Shown: positions 26,856 through 35,147, counted from the first letter of the stretch. The stretch is 64,000 bases of DNA from Rubricoccus sp963708165 (GCA_963708165.1 OY970187.1:3224001-3288000); one strand, 5' to 3'. The notes: a model not told the origin generated them from the sequence alone. A program made the numbers and translations.

Positions 26856-27464
26856 CTACGGTTCGTCGCCGAAGGCCGTCGTACTGGCCTCGCCGGACGG
26901 CGTCTCGCCAGAGGCTTGGTCGCGGCTGTCGACGCGGCACACGGTGTGGATGCCGCCGCGAATGGTGTAGTCCGTCGTGACGACGAGCGAGTCGAACGGC
27001 GCGAGGTGGCGCGCGAGGTCCTCGTACATGAGCGCCGTGATGTCCTCTTGCGCCGCGCCGATGTGGCGCCAGCTCATGAGGTAGTACTTGAGGCTCTTGA
27101 GCTCCACGAGCCAGTCGCCGGGCACGTATTCCACACGGACCGTCCCAGAATCTGGCAGGCCGGAGAACGGGCACAGAGCGGTGAACTCGCCGGGCTCGGT
27201 CGCGTAGCTCACGCGCTGGCGTGCGGCGTGCTCGTATGGCAACCGGTGGATTTCGTGCTGGCGCACGTCGGGCGGCAGAAACAGGCCCACGCGCCCTTCG
27301 GGCTTGATCCCGTAGCGCGCCATGTGCGCGATGGACAGGCGGGCGTGCTCGGCGGCCTGCGCCTGCATGTCTGCGAGGCGCGCTTCGAGGTTGGTCTCGC
27401 CGGGGCGGGCTGCGTGGGCGCCAGAGGCGGCCTCTGGCGCGGGCGGGTCGGTCGTGAGGTGCAT
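26856..27464 (-). CDS. queF: NADPH-dependent 7-cyano-7-deazaguanine reductase QueF
   Basis: Reduces preQ0 to preQ1 in queuosine synthesis. The ATG at 27464 starts MHLTTDPPAPEAASGAHAAR; the first 25 or so residues are repeat-coded. Core seen: FTALCPFSGLPDSGTV, with the catalytic Cys and, seven residues on, the catalytic Asp (usual CPxTGQPD), and VELKSLKYYLMSWRHIGAAQE, the substrate/NADPH-binding QueF motif. At 202 residues it is the single-domain type with both ends extended. Divergent from queC across about 185 bp, so they may share control. Confidence 0.92.
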   Translation of the reverse strand: MHLTTDPPAPEAASGAHAARPGETNLEARLADMQAQAAEHARLSIAHMARYGIKPEGRVGLFLPPDVRQHEIHRLPYEHAARQRVSYATEPGEFTALCPFSGLPDSGTVRVEYVPGDWLVELKSLKYYLMSWRHIGAAQEDITALMYEDLARHLAPFDSLVVTTDYTIRGGIHTVCRVDSRDQASGETPSGEASTTAFGDEP

Positions 27465-27648
27465 CGTGCGGGAATGAATCGGGCGAGGATACAACGATGG
27501 GAGCGGGCGCATCGGCGCCGCAGGTCCGTTCTTCGCGGAGAAGCAGTGCCGCTGTCGCTCTCCGGCCTCTCGCCAGAGGACGCAAACCGCCAGAGGCCTC
27601 CGGCGGCCGCGTGGCAGAGGGCCGCGTGTGCCCACCCTCCCGATTCCA

Positions 27649-28368
27649 ATGCCCCAGCCCACCCCGACCGACCGCGAGCCTCTCGGCTCCCGCGCCCTCG
27701 TCCTGTTCTCGGGCGGGCAGGATTCGACGACGTGCCTGTTCTGGTCGCTCTCGCGCTGGGAGCATGTGTCCGCGCTCGCATTCGACTACGGGCAGCGCCA
27801 CGCCGTCGAGTTGGAGCAGGCGCGCGCCATCGCAGACGCCGCGGGCGTGCCGCTGCACATCGCGGACCTGCGCGGGCTTCTGGCGGGATCGGCGCTGACC
27901 GACGGCGGCGACACGAACGCCGAGCACGCGCTCGCGCCAGACCTCCCGGCCTCGTTCGTGCCCGGCCGCAACGCCCTGTTTCTGACGCTCGCGGCCTCTC
28001 GCGCCTACCTCTCCCACACGCGAGACCTCGTAACGGGCGTGTGCCAGACCGACTACTCGGGCTACCCGGACTGCCGCCTGGACTTCGTCGCCTCGCAAGA
28101 GGCTACGCTCGCGCTCGCGCTCGACGCGCCGCTGCGCATCCACACGCCACTCATGCACCTGACCAAGGCCGAAACGTGGAAGCTCGCCGCCGACCTGGGC
28201 ACCGTCGCAGATCTCGATGTGCTCGAAACGGTCCGCGAGATGAGCCACACAGATTACCACGGCGACCGCTCCGAGCGGCACGCGTGGGGCTACGGCAAGC
28301 TGGACAACCCGGCGTCTGTTCTCCGCGCGAAGGGATGGGAGGAGGCCCGCGCAAACGGGTGGGTGTGA
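27649..28368 (+). CDS. queC: 7-cyano-7-deazaguanine synthase QueC lacking its Cys4 zinc site
   Basis: Makes preQ0 from CDG in an ATP-dependent reaction. PP-loop SGGQDSTTCLFW (about 18-29), FDYGQRHAVELEQA, VPGRNALFLTLAAS and TDYSGYPDCRLDFV are all present. Familiar QueC proteins end with four zinc Cys (CY-x-G ... CGxCPxCxLR). Here the equivalent tail reads TDYHGDRSERHAWGYGKLDNPASVLRAKGW: the Cys positions hold D, K, N and S while neighbours are kept. The start is the ATG at 27649; a GTG seven codons upstream is possible. Same-strand partner queE begins about 90 bp downstream. Confidence 0.93.
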   Translation: MPQPTPTDREPLGSRALVLFSGGQDSTTCLFWSLSRWEHVSALAFDYGQRHAVELEQARAIADAAGVPLHIADLRGLLAGSALTDGGDTNAEHALAPDLPASFVPGRNALFLTLAASRAYLSHTRDLVTGVCQTDYSGYPDCRLDFVASQEATLALALDAPLRIHTPLMHLTKAETWKLAADLGTVADLDVLETVREMSHTDYHGDRSERHAWGYGKLDNPASVLRAKGWEEARANGWV

Positions 28369-28396
28369 TGAGCGAAGAGGAACGAGGTACGGGCGA

Positions 28397-28414
28397 GCCT
28401 CTGGCGCCAGAGGC
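28397..28414. repeat. Iterated palindrome GCCTCTGGCGCCAGAGGC
   Basis: Exact copy in the queC-queE gap. Confidence 0.95.
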
Positions 28415-28461
28415 TGTTCCTGTCTCACCTGCGGCGTCCCTCTCTCTGGGAGAGGGACAGG

Positions 28462-29262
28462 GTGAGGGGCATTTCGTTACAGCCTCTGGCGTTCAGCCAG
28501 CGCGCCAACCGCACGCCGCCTCTGGCGCCAGAGGCCGAGCGCGAGGACGGACTCGGCGCGCGCCTCGCGTCCAGCGTCGCCTCTGGCGCGAAGACGTACC
28601 GGGTGCGAGCGCTGTGGCGGACGCTCCAGGGCGAAGGCTTCTGGGCGGGCCGCCCGGCGGTCTTCGTGCGTCTGGTGGCATGCAATATGTGGAGCGGCTA
28701 CGAGGCCGACCGTGCCCGCGATGCCGCCCGCACCGGCGCCGACTGTCCGCTGTGGTGCGACACCGCGTTCACCAAAGAAGGCAGCGTGCGCCTCACCGCC
28801 GAGGACCTCGCGGACGCTGTCGTCGAGGCGGGCGACGGCGTCGCGTTCTGCGTGCTCACCGGCGGCGAACCTCTCTTGCAAGCCGACGGCGCACTGATCC
28901 GCGCCCTCCACGCCAGAGGCTTGACCGTGGCCATCGAGACCAACGGCACGCTCTCGCTCGCAGACGCATGTGGCGACGACTGGCCCGACTGGATCGTGTG
29001 CAGTCCCAAGCTGCCTCTGGCGCAGCTCAAGATCGAGACGTGCGACGAACTCAAGCTCGTCGTGCCCGACTATCGCCCGGAGGCGTACGAGCCTCTGGCG
29101 GCACGCGTGCGCGAGCGCAGCCTGGCCGGTCCGCTGTTGTGGGTGCAGCCCGAGGACGGGCCGCGCTCCGGTGCCGCCGCGCGCCTTGCGGTCGAACTCG
29201 CGCTGGCCGACCCGCGCTGGCGCGTGAGCGTGCAGGGCCACAAAGCGCTCGGCGTGGACTAG
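28462..29262 (+). CDS. queE: 7-carboxy-7-deazaguanine synthase QueE (radical SAM)
   Basis: Radical SAM enzyme that rearranges 6-carboxy-tetrahydropterin to CDG. Start GTG at 28462 is the only usable in-frame start, so the first 44 residues (rich in PLAPEA and ASG from the repeat) are probably translated. Core: RALWRTLQGEGFWAGRPAVFVRL, then VACNMWSG...CPLWCDTAFT, where the cluster Cys are spaced CX20CX3C rather than the known CX3CX2C or CX14CX2C; next LTGGEPLLQ and AIETNGTLSL, both typical. It overlaps fully with the antisense open frame of the chorismate mutase gene. Confidence 0.92.
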   Translation: MRGISLQPLAFSQRANRTPPLAPEAEREDGLGARLASSVASGAKTYRVRALWRTLQGEGFWAGRPAVFVRLVACNMWSGYEADRARDAARTGADCPLWCDTAFTKEGSVRLTAEDLADAVVEAGDGVAFCVLTGGEPLLQADGALIRALHARGLTVAIETNGTLSLADACGDDWPDWIVCSPKLPLAQLKIETCDELKLVVPDYRPEAYEPLAARVRERSLAGPLLWVQPEDGPRSGAAARLAVELALADPRWRVSVQGHKALGVD

Positions 29263-29730
29263 CTCGCCTCTGGCACCCGAGGCTCCGCGTTGTCGCCAGA
29301 GGCTGTGCTCTCGCCGAGGCTGGCTCTCGCCAGAGGCTGTGCTCCCGTCCGAAGGTTCGCGCTCGCCAGAGGCTCGCGTCGCCTCGCGCTCTAGCGTGCG
29401 CGTCTCGTCGATGATGCGCTCGAAGAGGCGGCGGACGACCGCCGCGGGCAGCGGCCCGGCCACGCTCGCCACGTTGCGCAGCACGTCTTCCTCGCGCCGC
29501 GGCGCGTACACCGGCACGTCCAGTTGTCGCTTGATCTCGCCGATGGCGTGCGCGCAGCGCATCCGCTCGTTGAGCAGTGCGCTTACGGCGCGGTCCAGCG
29601 CGTCGATTCGCTCGCGCCAGGGCCCGAGCGCGGCTATGTCGGCGCTGATGTCCGGGTCGGGCGCGTCGAAGAGAGGGCGGAGGGCGTCGAGCGGGTCGTC
29701 GGACACGGGCGGGATTGCGGCGTCGCTCAA
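28477..29730 (-). CDS. Chorismate mutase (AroQ class) with runaway reading frame
   Basis: Converts chorismate to prephenate for Phe and Tyr synthesis. The recognisable part is residues about 28-122: IAALGPWRERIDALDRAVSALLNERMRCAHAIGEIKRQLDVPVYAPRREEDVLRNV ends with RLFERIIDETRTLE, the AroQ-type helix bundle. After about 29370 the sequence is repeat-coded (ASG, LWRQR) and the frame runs on through the whole queE antisense strand. A TAG stop does exist in another frame at the queE stop (the CTAG at 29259-29262), so I infer an indel in the repeat tract pushed the frame past its stop. Functional extent is likely only about 29265-29730. Confidence 0.7.
   Translation of the reverse strand: MSDAAIPPVSDDPLDALRPLFDAPDPDISADIAALGPWRERIDALDRAVSALLNERMRCAHAIGEIKRQLDVPVYAPRREEDVLRNVASVAGPLPAAVVRRLFERIIDETRTLEREATRASGEREPSDGSTASGESQPRREHSLWRQRGASGARGELVHAERFVALHAHAPARVGQREFDRKARGGTGARPVLGLHPQQRTGQAALAHACRQRLVRLRAIVGHDELEFVARLDLELRQRQLGTAHDPVGPVVATCVCERERAVGLDGHGQASGVEGADQCAVGLQERFAAGEHAERDAVARLDDSVREVLGGEAHAAFFGERGVAPQRTVGAGAGGIAGTVGLVAAPHIACHQTHEDRRAARPEAFALERPPQRSHPVRLRARGDAGREARAESVLALGLWRQRRRAVGALAERQRL
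28518..28535. repeat. Iterated palindrome in the queE leader region
   Basis: Exact copy read in frame as PPLAPEAE near the QueE N-terminus. Confidence 0.95.
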
Positions 29731-29744
29731 GATCCCCTACCCAC

Positions 29745-29762
29745 GCCTCTGGCGCCAGAGGC
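29745..29762. repeat. Iterated palindrome GCCTCTGGCGCCAGAGGC
   Basis: Exact copy between the divergent chorismate mutase and 29822 genes. Confidence 0.95.
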
Positions 29763-29821
29763 ACGGGCGCGCCAGAGGCATCGTGCGTGGAGCCTGCGGC
29801 GCACTCGTGCGTACGGGCGGC

Positions 29822-30130
29822 ATGTCAGCACGCAACTACAACCTCGTCGGCACGCGCGTCCGCGTGCACCTCTACACGCGCCAGGGCTTTCTGCTCGGCG
29901 CCCTCGAAGGCCGCGTGGCAGATGTCTCCGGCGACGTGCTCGTCGGCACCGACGAGGAGGGGCGGGAGATCCGGAAGGACCTCGTCTACGTCGTAGACAT
30001 CGAGCCCTCCAAAAACGAAGAGGGCGAGCCCGTGCCCTACAAGAACTCAGCAGGCGGCGAAGGAGAGGGCTGGTTTGCAGTTCAGGACGTGTCGGTGGTG
30101 CGCGACGGTCCACCGCTGATGTCGAACTGA
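29822..30130 (+). CDS. Hypothetical small beta-rich protein
   Basis: A 102-residue protein beginning MSARNYNLVGTRVRVHLYTR. Alternating strands (RVRVHLYT, FLLGALEGRVADVSGDVLVG, DLVYVVDIEP) suggest a small SH3- or Sm-like barrel, with a charged, possibly flexible end (NEEGEPVPYKNSAGGEGEG). I do not recognise the family. The ATG is preferred over the longer upstream frame, which is antisense to chorismate mutase and repeat. Intact by length and composition. Confidence 0.6.
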   Translation: MSARNYNLVGTRVRVHLYTRQGFLLGALEGRVADVSGDVLVGTDEEGREIRKDLVYVVDIEPSKNEEGEPVPYKNSAGGEGEGWFAVQDVSVVRDGPPLMSN

Positions 30131-30163
30131 CGAGGCGAGCCGGAGCCTGCGAGTGCGCGAGAA

Positions 30164-30181
30164 GCCTCTGGCGCCAGAGGC
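30164..30181. repeat. Iterated palindrome GCCTCTGGCGCCAGAGGC
   Basis: Exact copy about 35 bp past the stop of the small protein gene. Confidence 0.95.
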
Positions 30182-30319
30182 CGTCGGACGTCGTGGGGCA
30201 GGATGACATGCCCGGTGAGATCGGAGCCATGACGGAGCGGGCTCTGCTCGGCTAGGCGCAGCCGAATTGGGCTTGCGCCAGAGGCTGCCTCTGGCGTGAT
30301 CCCAGTCCCCAGTCCCCAA

Positions 30320-30362
30320 ACAAAACGGGCCGCCTCCGAAGAAGCGGCCCGCTGTCGTTTGT
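30320..30362 (-). terminator. Rho-independent terminator after the foldase gene
   Basis: Read on the minus strand: GCGGGCCGC, loop TTCTTCGGAG, GCGGCCCG, then TTTTGTTTG. A long GC stem plus U-tract make this convincing. Confidence 0.8.
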
Positions 30363-30368
30363 CCTCGC

Positions 30369-30386
30369 GCCTCTGGCGCCAGAGGC
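30369..30386. repeat. Iterated palindrome fused to a stop codon
   Basis: Exact copy whose last base is the G of the foldase TAG stop, on the minus strand. Confidence 0.95.
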
Positions 30387-32470
30387 TAGAGGAAGTTCGC
30401 GCGGAAGTCCTCGATGTCTGCGCCGTCGCGGAGTGCCTGCAGCCAGGACTGCTGCACCTGCTGGCGCTTGCGCTGGAGCAGTTGCGTCGCGATCTGGTCG
30501 CGCGTGGCATCGGTGAGCTCGCCCGGAAGGCCGCCACGGAGTGACGTGGTGCGGACTACGAACACCGCGCTTTCGCCTTCGATCACACCGCTACGCTGGC
30601 CGGGCTTGAGGCCGAAAGCTGCGCCGACGAGGCGCGGCTCGCGTCCAAAGCCAGGCACGGTTGGTGTGGCGAGTGAAAGCGCATCGGAGGTCTGCACCGT
30701 GCCGCCAGAGGCCTGCGCGATAGCGCTCAGCGTAGCGGTGGCGCTGACGGCCGCACGGAGACGCTCGGCCTGGACCGCACGCTTCTTGGCGATCAGCACC
30801 TCGGAGCGAATCTGCGACTCCACCTCCTCGAAAGGGCGCGTGCCCGCTTCAGTCTTCTCGGCCACACGGGCGACGAGGATCATGTCACCCGCGTCGATGG
30901 GCTCGGACAGGTCACCGACCTTGGCACCGCGCACGAAGCGGAAGAAGTCGCGACCCACCTGAAGGTTGGGCAGGAAGTTCTGTCCGTCGGTCACGATCAC
31001 GCTCGTCGTCTGGAGGTCCTGCTCGCCAGCGGCTTCGGAGAACACCAAGCCCTCTTCCTCGGTGAAGACCTGGAAGTCTTCCGCGCGGTCGCGGATCTTG
31101 GTGTAGTCGCCCTCGACGGGACGGGCGATGCGCACGATCTGCGCCTGCTGCGTGGCGCGTGCCTCGACGCGCACCAAGTGGAACCCGAACTGCGTCTCGA
31201 TGGGCCCAACAACCTGCCCGACGGGTGCGCCGAAGACGGCGTCCTCGAACGGCTTCACCATCCGGCCGCGGCTAAACCATCCCAAGTCGCCGCCCATCGC
31301 TTTGTTGGACTCGTCGATCGAGTTCTGGCGTGCCGCGTTCTCGAACGTGATGGCGCCGCTTTGGATGCGTGCCTTGAGTGCGTTCGCCTCGCCGCGCTGT
31401 GCTGCGGGAAGCAGGATGTGGCGCGCGTGGACGATGGGGTCTTCGGTCGCGCGGAGGCCTGTGATCTTGACCAGTGCCGCTTCACCGCCTGCTACAATTG
31501 GGCCGACGACGCGGCCGACTTGCAGGTTGGAGTAGATGGCATCGGCCAGCTTCGAAGGCAGGTCGGCCGCTGGCGTGTACTCGGGGGCCGTGACGGCGCC
31601 GAACGTGTACTGCGACGCAAACGCGCCCGGATCTGCTGCTGCTGCGAGGCCGCTTCGGATCTCGCGCAACTCGCCGATGGCTTTCGCGGAGTCCGCGGCG
31701 GTCGGCGTCTTGGGGAACGAGACGTACTCGACGTTCGAGCTCGCGTCGCGCGCGAAATCGTCCGAGTTGTCGCGGTAGTAGGTCTGGAGCTCAGCGTCGC
31801 TGATCTCGACTTCGCTGTCAGCTACGTCGGCGTAGCGGAGCGCGACGTACTGCGCGGCGGCGCGGCGGCTGCGGCGCACGAACTCGCGCTCGACCTCGGC
31901 CGAGCTCACACGGACGCTGGCGTTGACCATCGCGTCGAGCTTGGCCTGACGGCGCCCCTGGCGGATCTGCTCCTGCAGACCGACGAGCTGCGTGCGCAAC
32001 TCGGGATCCTCGTTGGAGCGGTCGACGAGCTCGCGGATGCGCGAGCGGTCGACGCCGCCCTGCCCGTCGGGGAAGAGCTGCAGGATGATGGGGTCCGGGT
32101 TGTCGCCGGTGATGAGGCTGGTCACCTCAGAGTCCGATACCTCGATGCCGAGGCGCTCCATCTCTTTCTCGCGCAGAGCGTTGTCGACGAGCGCGTCGAA
32201 GACCTCGGTCTCGATCTGCGCGCGGACGGTCTCGGTGACCTCGATGCCCTGCTGCTCGTACACCTGCACGCGCTGCTCGACGGCTTGGTCAAACAGCTCG
32301 GCCGAGACATCTATGCCCTCGACGCGCGCGATGGAACTGCCCTGCGGGCCGCCACCGATGGCGTCGAACACGCCGGAGTCTTGAAGCATCCACAGTCCGC
32401 CAAAGGCGATGACGAGGACGAAGATCATGACCGATCCCACCTTCTGGCGGATTTTTACCATCATGCCCAT
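30386..32470 (-). CDS. PpiD/SurA-type periplasmic peptidyl-prolyl isomerase
   Basis: A 694-residue chaperone tethered to the inner membrane: one N-terminal helix (about 12-31), then a periplasmic SurA_N-like region (SIARVEGIDVSAELFDQAVEQR), a parvulin domain centred on VHARHILLPAAQRGEANALKARIQSG ... GGDLGWFSRGRMVKPFEDAVF (about 345-425), and a second partial parvulin-like region. This is the PpiD arrangement, which helps fold outer-membrane and exported proteins and fits the bamA-skp block at 41-45 kb. Its length exceeds E. coli PpiD (623). Very few repeats inside; intact. Confidence 0.9.
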   Translation of the reverse strand: MGMMVKIRQKVGSVMIFVLVIAFGGLWMLQDSGVFDAIGGGPQGSSIARVEGIDVSAELFDQAVEQRVQVYEQQGIEVTETVRAQIETEVFDALVDNALREKEMERLGIEVSDSEVTSLITGDNPDPIILQLFPDGQGGVDRSRIRELVDRSNEDPELRTQLVGLQEQIRQGRRQAKLDAMVNASVRVSSAEVEREFVRRSRRAAAQYVALRYADVADSEVEISDAELQTYYRDNSDDFARDASSNVEYVSFPKTPTAADSAKAIGELREIRSGLAAAADPGAFASQYTFGAVTAPEYTPAADLPSKLADAIYSNLQVGRVVGPIVAGGEAALVKITGLRATEDPIVHARHILLPAAQRGEANALKARIQSGAITFENAARQNSIDESNKAMGGDLGWFSRGRMVKPFEDAVFGAPVGQVVGPIETQFGFHLVRVEARATQQAQIVRIARPVEGDYTKIRDRAEDFQVFTEEEGLVFSEAAGEQDLQTTSVIVTDGQNFLPNLQVGRDFFRFVRGAKVGDLSEPIDAGDMILVARVAEKTEAGTRPFEEVESQIRSEVLIAKKRAVQAERLRAAVSATATLSAIAQASGGTVQTSDALSLATPTVPGFGREPRLVGAAFGLKPGQRSGVIEGESAVFVVRTTSLRGGLPGELTDATRDQIATQLLQRKRQQVQQSWLQALRDGADIEDFRANFL

Positions 32471-32973
32471 AACGCGTGCCCCGCCATGCGGGGGAGAAAG
32501 TCAAAGGGGGCGGGCGCGTGCGGCAGAGCCTCTGGCGTCCCGTAGAAACAGCGCCGCCGGGTCTCCTGCGAGGCCCGGCACCGTGCGCGGAAGATAGCCG
32601 TTTCGCGCCAGAGGCTTCGGGAAAAACCGGTGCACCGTGCGTCTCTGGCACCAGAGGCGCGTTTGGCGAGTCGCACTCGGGGAGGCGCGCGCGTGGGCCA
32701 GCCGAGGCAGTGCGCGGTGGCCTCTGGCGCACCACGGGTCTCTTTCGTAGCGCGCGGATCTTGCACCGCCAGAGGCGGTCTTTTCTGCGTGATTCCGATT
32801 GTCCCTCCCGCGGTTGGAGGGACGTGCCCGCCTTCTTTCCCTGTGTCTGTGATCTCCCTCGCGCATTCGAGAGTACATGCCAATGCGGCCTCGGGTGCAG
32901 AGGTGAGAGATCTGCAGCGCCCGCCGCCAGAGGCTAACCCGAACTGTGCGAGACTCCGCCAGCGGACGGTGCG
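32471..32973. other. Intergenic region before the carotenoid genes
   Basis: 503 bp between divergent foldase and lycopene cyclase genes. It contains at least six half-sites, a GTCTCTGGCACCAGAGGC variant near 32640 and a GTCCCTCCCGCGGTTGGAGGGAC hairpin (about 32810-32832). No gene supported. Confidence 0.65.
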
Positions 32974-33708
32974 ATGAGCTACAGCGCCTTTCACCTTGTG
33001 TTTACGCTGCCCGTTGTGGCGGTGCTGTGGGCGTTCCGTCCGCGCGGAGGGCCGTGGTGGCCTCTGGCGGCGCTCGTGGCTATCGCGTTTGTGTACACCA
33101 CGCCGTGGGACAATCTGCTGGTTGCGCTCGGCGTGTGGAGCTATCCGCCCGGTGCTGTGTGGGGCACGATTGGATGGGTGCCGATTGAGGAGTACGCTTT
33201 TTTCGTACTCCAAACGCTGATTACAGGGTTGGGATTTATGTGGCTGCGGGCGCGCCTCGCGCCCCGCGTGCCTGCGCCCATCTCGCGCCGCGCGAGGCTT
33301 CCGGGCGTGGCACTGTTCGGGGCGCTTTCGGTGATCGGCTGGGTGCTGATCGCGCGCGGCGGCCACGGGCTGTACCTCGGGCTCGTGCTCGGGTGGGCCT
33401 GCCCCGTCTTGACGGGCATGTGGGCGATTGGCGGCGAGATGCTCTGGCCCCGCAGGTGGCTCATGGTGTGGGCTATCACGCTGCCAACGCTCTACCTCTG
33501 CATCGCCGACCGTATCGCGATCCAACTCGGCATCTGGCACATCACCGACGCGACGCGCACGGGCGTGGACCTTCTGGGACTGCCTGTCGAAGAAGCTTTC
33601 TTCTTTCTCGTCACCAACATGATGATCGTTCACGGCCTGGTTCTCTCCGAGCCGTCCCCGGCTTCTGTTATTCCCGCGCTGCGGCGCCAGGCGGCGGCGG
33701 CCTTATGA
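32974..33708 (+). CDS. Lycopene cyclase, fused CrtYcd type
   Basis: Integral membrane enzyme converting lycopene to beta-carotene. 244 residues hold two tandem homologous halves, each ending in the conserved acidic motif: GWVPIEEYAFFVLQT (about 66-80) in half one and GLPVEEAFFFLVTN (about 202-215) in half two, with YTTPWDNLL (about 40-48) and CIADRIAIQLGIW (about 178-190) as the matching Asp/Trp motifs. This fused arrangement is the CrtYcd/LitB/archaeal form. Stop overlaps the next start as ATGA, so translation is coupled to blh. Confidence 0.9.
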   Translation: MSYSAFHLVFTLPVVAVLWAFRPRGGPWWPLAALVAIAFVYTTPWDNLLVALGVWSYPPGAVWGTIGWVPIEEYAFFVLQTLITGLGFMWLRARLAPRVPAPISRRARLPGVALFGALSVIGWVLIARGGHGLYLGLVLGWACPVLTGMWAIGGEMLWPRRWLMVWAITLPTLYLCIADRIAIQLGIWHITDATRTGVDLLGLPVEEAFFFLVTNMMIVHGLVLSEPSPASVIPALRRQAAAAL

Positions 33709-34679
33709 GCACGCGGTGGCCTCTGGCGTGGCCTCGCGTGGGCCTTGTGGTCGCGTGGGGAAGCGTGGCCGCGTCGCTTCTCGCGGCGCCGTGGCTGCGG
33801 CACGCGCCAGAGGCGGTGCTGCTGCTGCCGTGGCTCGCCAGCGGCATCGTGCTAGGGTTGCCGCACGGCGCGCTGGACCCGTGGGTGCCGTTCCGGTTGG
33901 GCGCGGCGCAGCCGACCGCCGCACGCGTCGTGCTGTTCTGCGCAGCGTACCTCGCGCTCGGGGCGGTGGTCGTGGCGCTGTGGCTTGCGGCGCCAGAGAC
34001 CGCGGCGTTGGGCTTTATCGCGCTGACGTGGGCGCACTGGGGTCAGGGCGATGTGTATGCGCTCCGCGCGATGGGATGGGACCGCCACCTCACCACGCGC
34101 GCTGGTTTGCTACTCGCGGGCGCCGCTAGAGGCGCGCTCCCGATGGGCGTGCCTCTGGCGGCGGCGCCAGAGGCCTACGCGCAAACGCTGGGCGGGCTCG
34201 CGGGCGCACTCGACCCCGCCAGAGGCGCGGCGGTGGAGGCCGCAGCGGCGGGGTGGGGGAGCGTGGCGATGTGGGGACTTCTGGCGCTGCTCAGTGCTCA
34301 CGTGGCTTTGTCGCTCGCGACGGGCGGCTCGGGCTCACGCCGGACGCTCGCGTTCGATCTCGGAGAGATCGCTGCGCTTGCGGTTTTCTTTGCTGTGCTT
34401 CCTCCGCTGTGGAGCGTGGGCGTGTACTTCTGCACGTGGCACGCGCTGCGGCATCTGGCGCGGCTGGAGCCGCTCGTTGCGCCCGGTAGACCCGGCCGTC
34501 TCGCGCTGTTCGCGGCACCCGCTACGCTGGGCGCGCTGGCTCTCATTGGCGCGCTCGCGTGGGCGTCCGCCTCTGGCGTGGGAATCTCGGTCTACCTCGT
34601 CGGCATCGCAGCACTAACCGTTCCGCACGTGGCGGTGGTGACGTGGATGGACGTGCGGCAGGGCGTGTGGCGCGCGTGA
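33705..34679 (+). CDS. blh: Brp/Blh-type beta-carotene 15,15'-dioxygenase
   Basis: Cleaves beta-carotene to two retinals, the rhodopsin chromophore. 324 residues with about nine hydrophobic helices and the iron-binding His motifs of the family: GLPHGALD (about 49-56), TWAHWGQGDVYALR (His near 109), WHALRH (about 245-250) and VPHVAVVTWMD (about 306-316). Placed directly after lycopene cyclase with a 4-nt overlap, so both steps run in one operon. Half-sites in frame give AAPEA and DPARG loops only. A rhodopsin gene is expected elsewhere in the genome. Confidence 0.9.
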   Translation: MSTRWPLAWPRVGLVVAWGSVAASLLAAPWLRHAPEAVLLLPWLASGIVLGLPHGALDPWVPFRLGAAQPTAARVVLFCAAYLALGAVVVALWLAAPETAALGFIALTWAHWGQGDVYALRAMGWDRHLTTRAGLLLAGAARGALPMGVPLAAAPEAYAQTLGGLAGALDPARGAAVEAAAAGWGSVAMWGLLALLSAHVALSLATGGSGSRRTLAFDLGEIAALAVFFAVLPPLWSVGVYFCTWHALRHLARLEPLVAPGRPGRLALFAAPATLGALALIGALAWASASGVGISVYLVGIAALTVPHVAVVTWMDVRQGVWRA

Positions 34680-34680
34680 G

Positions 34681-34698
34681 GCCTCTGGCGCCAGAGGC
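34681..34698. repeat. Iterated palindrome between convergent genes
   Basis: Exact copy filling the gap between the blh stop (34679) and the TAG stop of the next minus-strand gene, with which it shares a base. Confidence 0.95.
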
Positions 34699-35138
34699 TA
34701 GGCCGGAAACGCGTCGAACGCCTCGATGCCCGCCGCGCGGTTGGCGTAGGCTTCCCATGCGCTCAACGCGAGCATGTATCCGCACCACGCGGGCAGGAAG
34801 GCCAGAAACAAGAAGTCCAGGCTTGCGACCAAGAAACCCCACGACGTGAGTGCCACGACGTTATATGCGCCAGACAGAACCCAGAACCACCGCGGCGGTG
34901 CGCGGCGGTAGAACGCCCCACGCGCGTACCCAACGCTTAGCGCCAAGCCGCTCCCGATCACGACGGCCCACATCGAGACTGAGGTGTACTCGTCGCCTGG
35001 AGGAGACCCTGCGTCGATATAGAACCACAGCAAAACCACGAGAGCGAGAAGCGTCAGCAACGCCAGCGCTCCGTTGACGCACGCTGCCACGATCAGCGGG
35101 ATGCCTGCGCGGTAGTCAGTGGTGCTGGAATGACGCAT
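34698..35138 (-). CDS. Hypothetical four-helix membrane protein
   Basis: A 146-residue protein with hydrophobic segments at about 13-40, 55-73, 84-102 and 106-128, and a charged start (MRHSSTTDYRAG). Family not recognised. It lies between blh and dxs on the minus strand, but nothing ties it to carotenoid work. The TAG stop overlaps the repeat palindrome. Confidence 0.65.
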   Translation of the reverse strand: MRHSSTTDYRAGIPLIVAACVNGALALLTLLALVVLLWFYIDAGSPPGDEYTSVSMWAVVIGSGLALSVGYARGAFYRRAPPRWFWVLSGAYNVVALTSWGFLVASLDFLFLAFLPAWCGYMLALSAWEAYANRAAGIEAFDAFPA

Positions 35139-35147
35139 GGCAGCGCA

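Noticed and set aside
26808..29414. 868-residue plus-strand open frame across queF-queC-queE
   Set aside because: Shadow of three real genes in other frames; sequence is Arg/Ala-rich without motifs.
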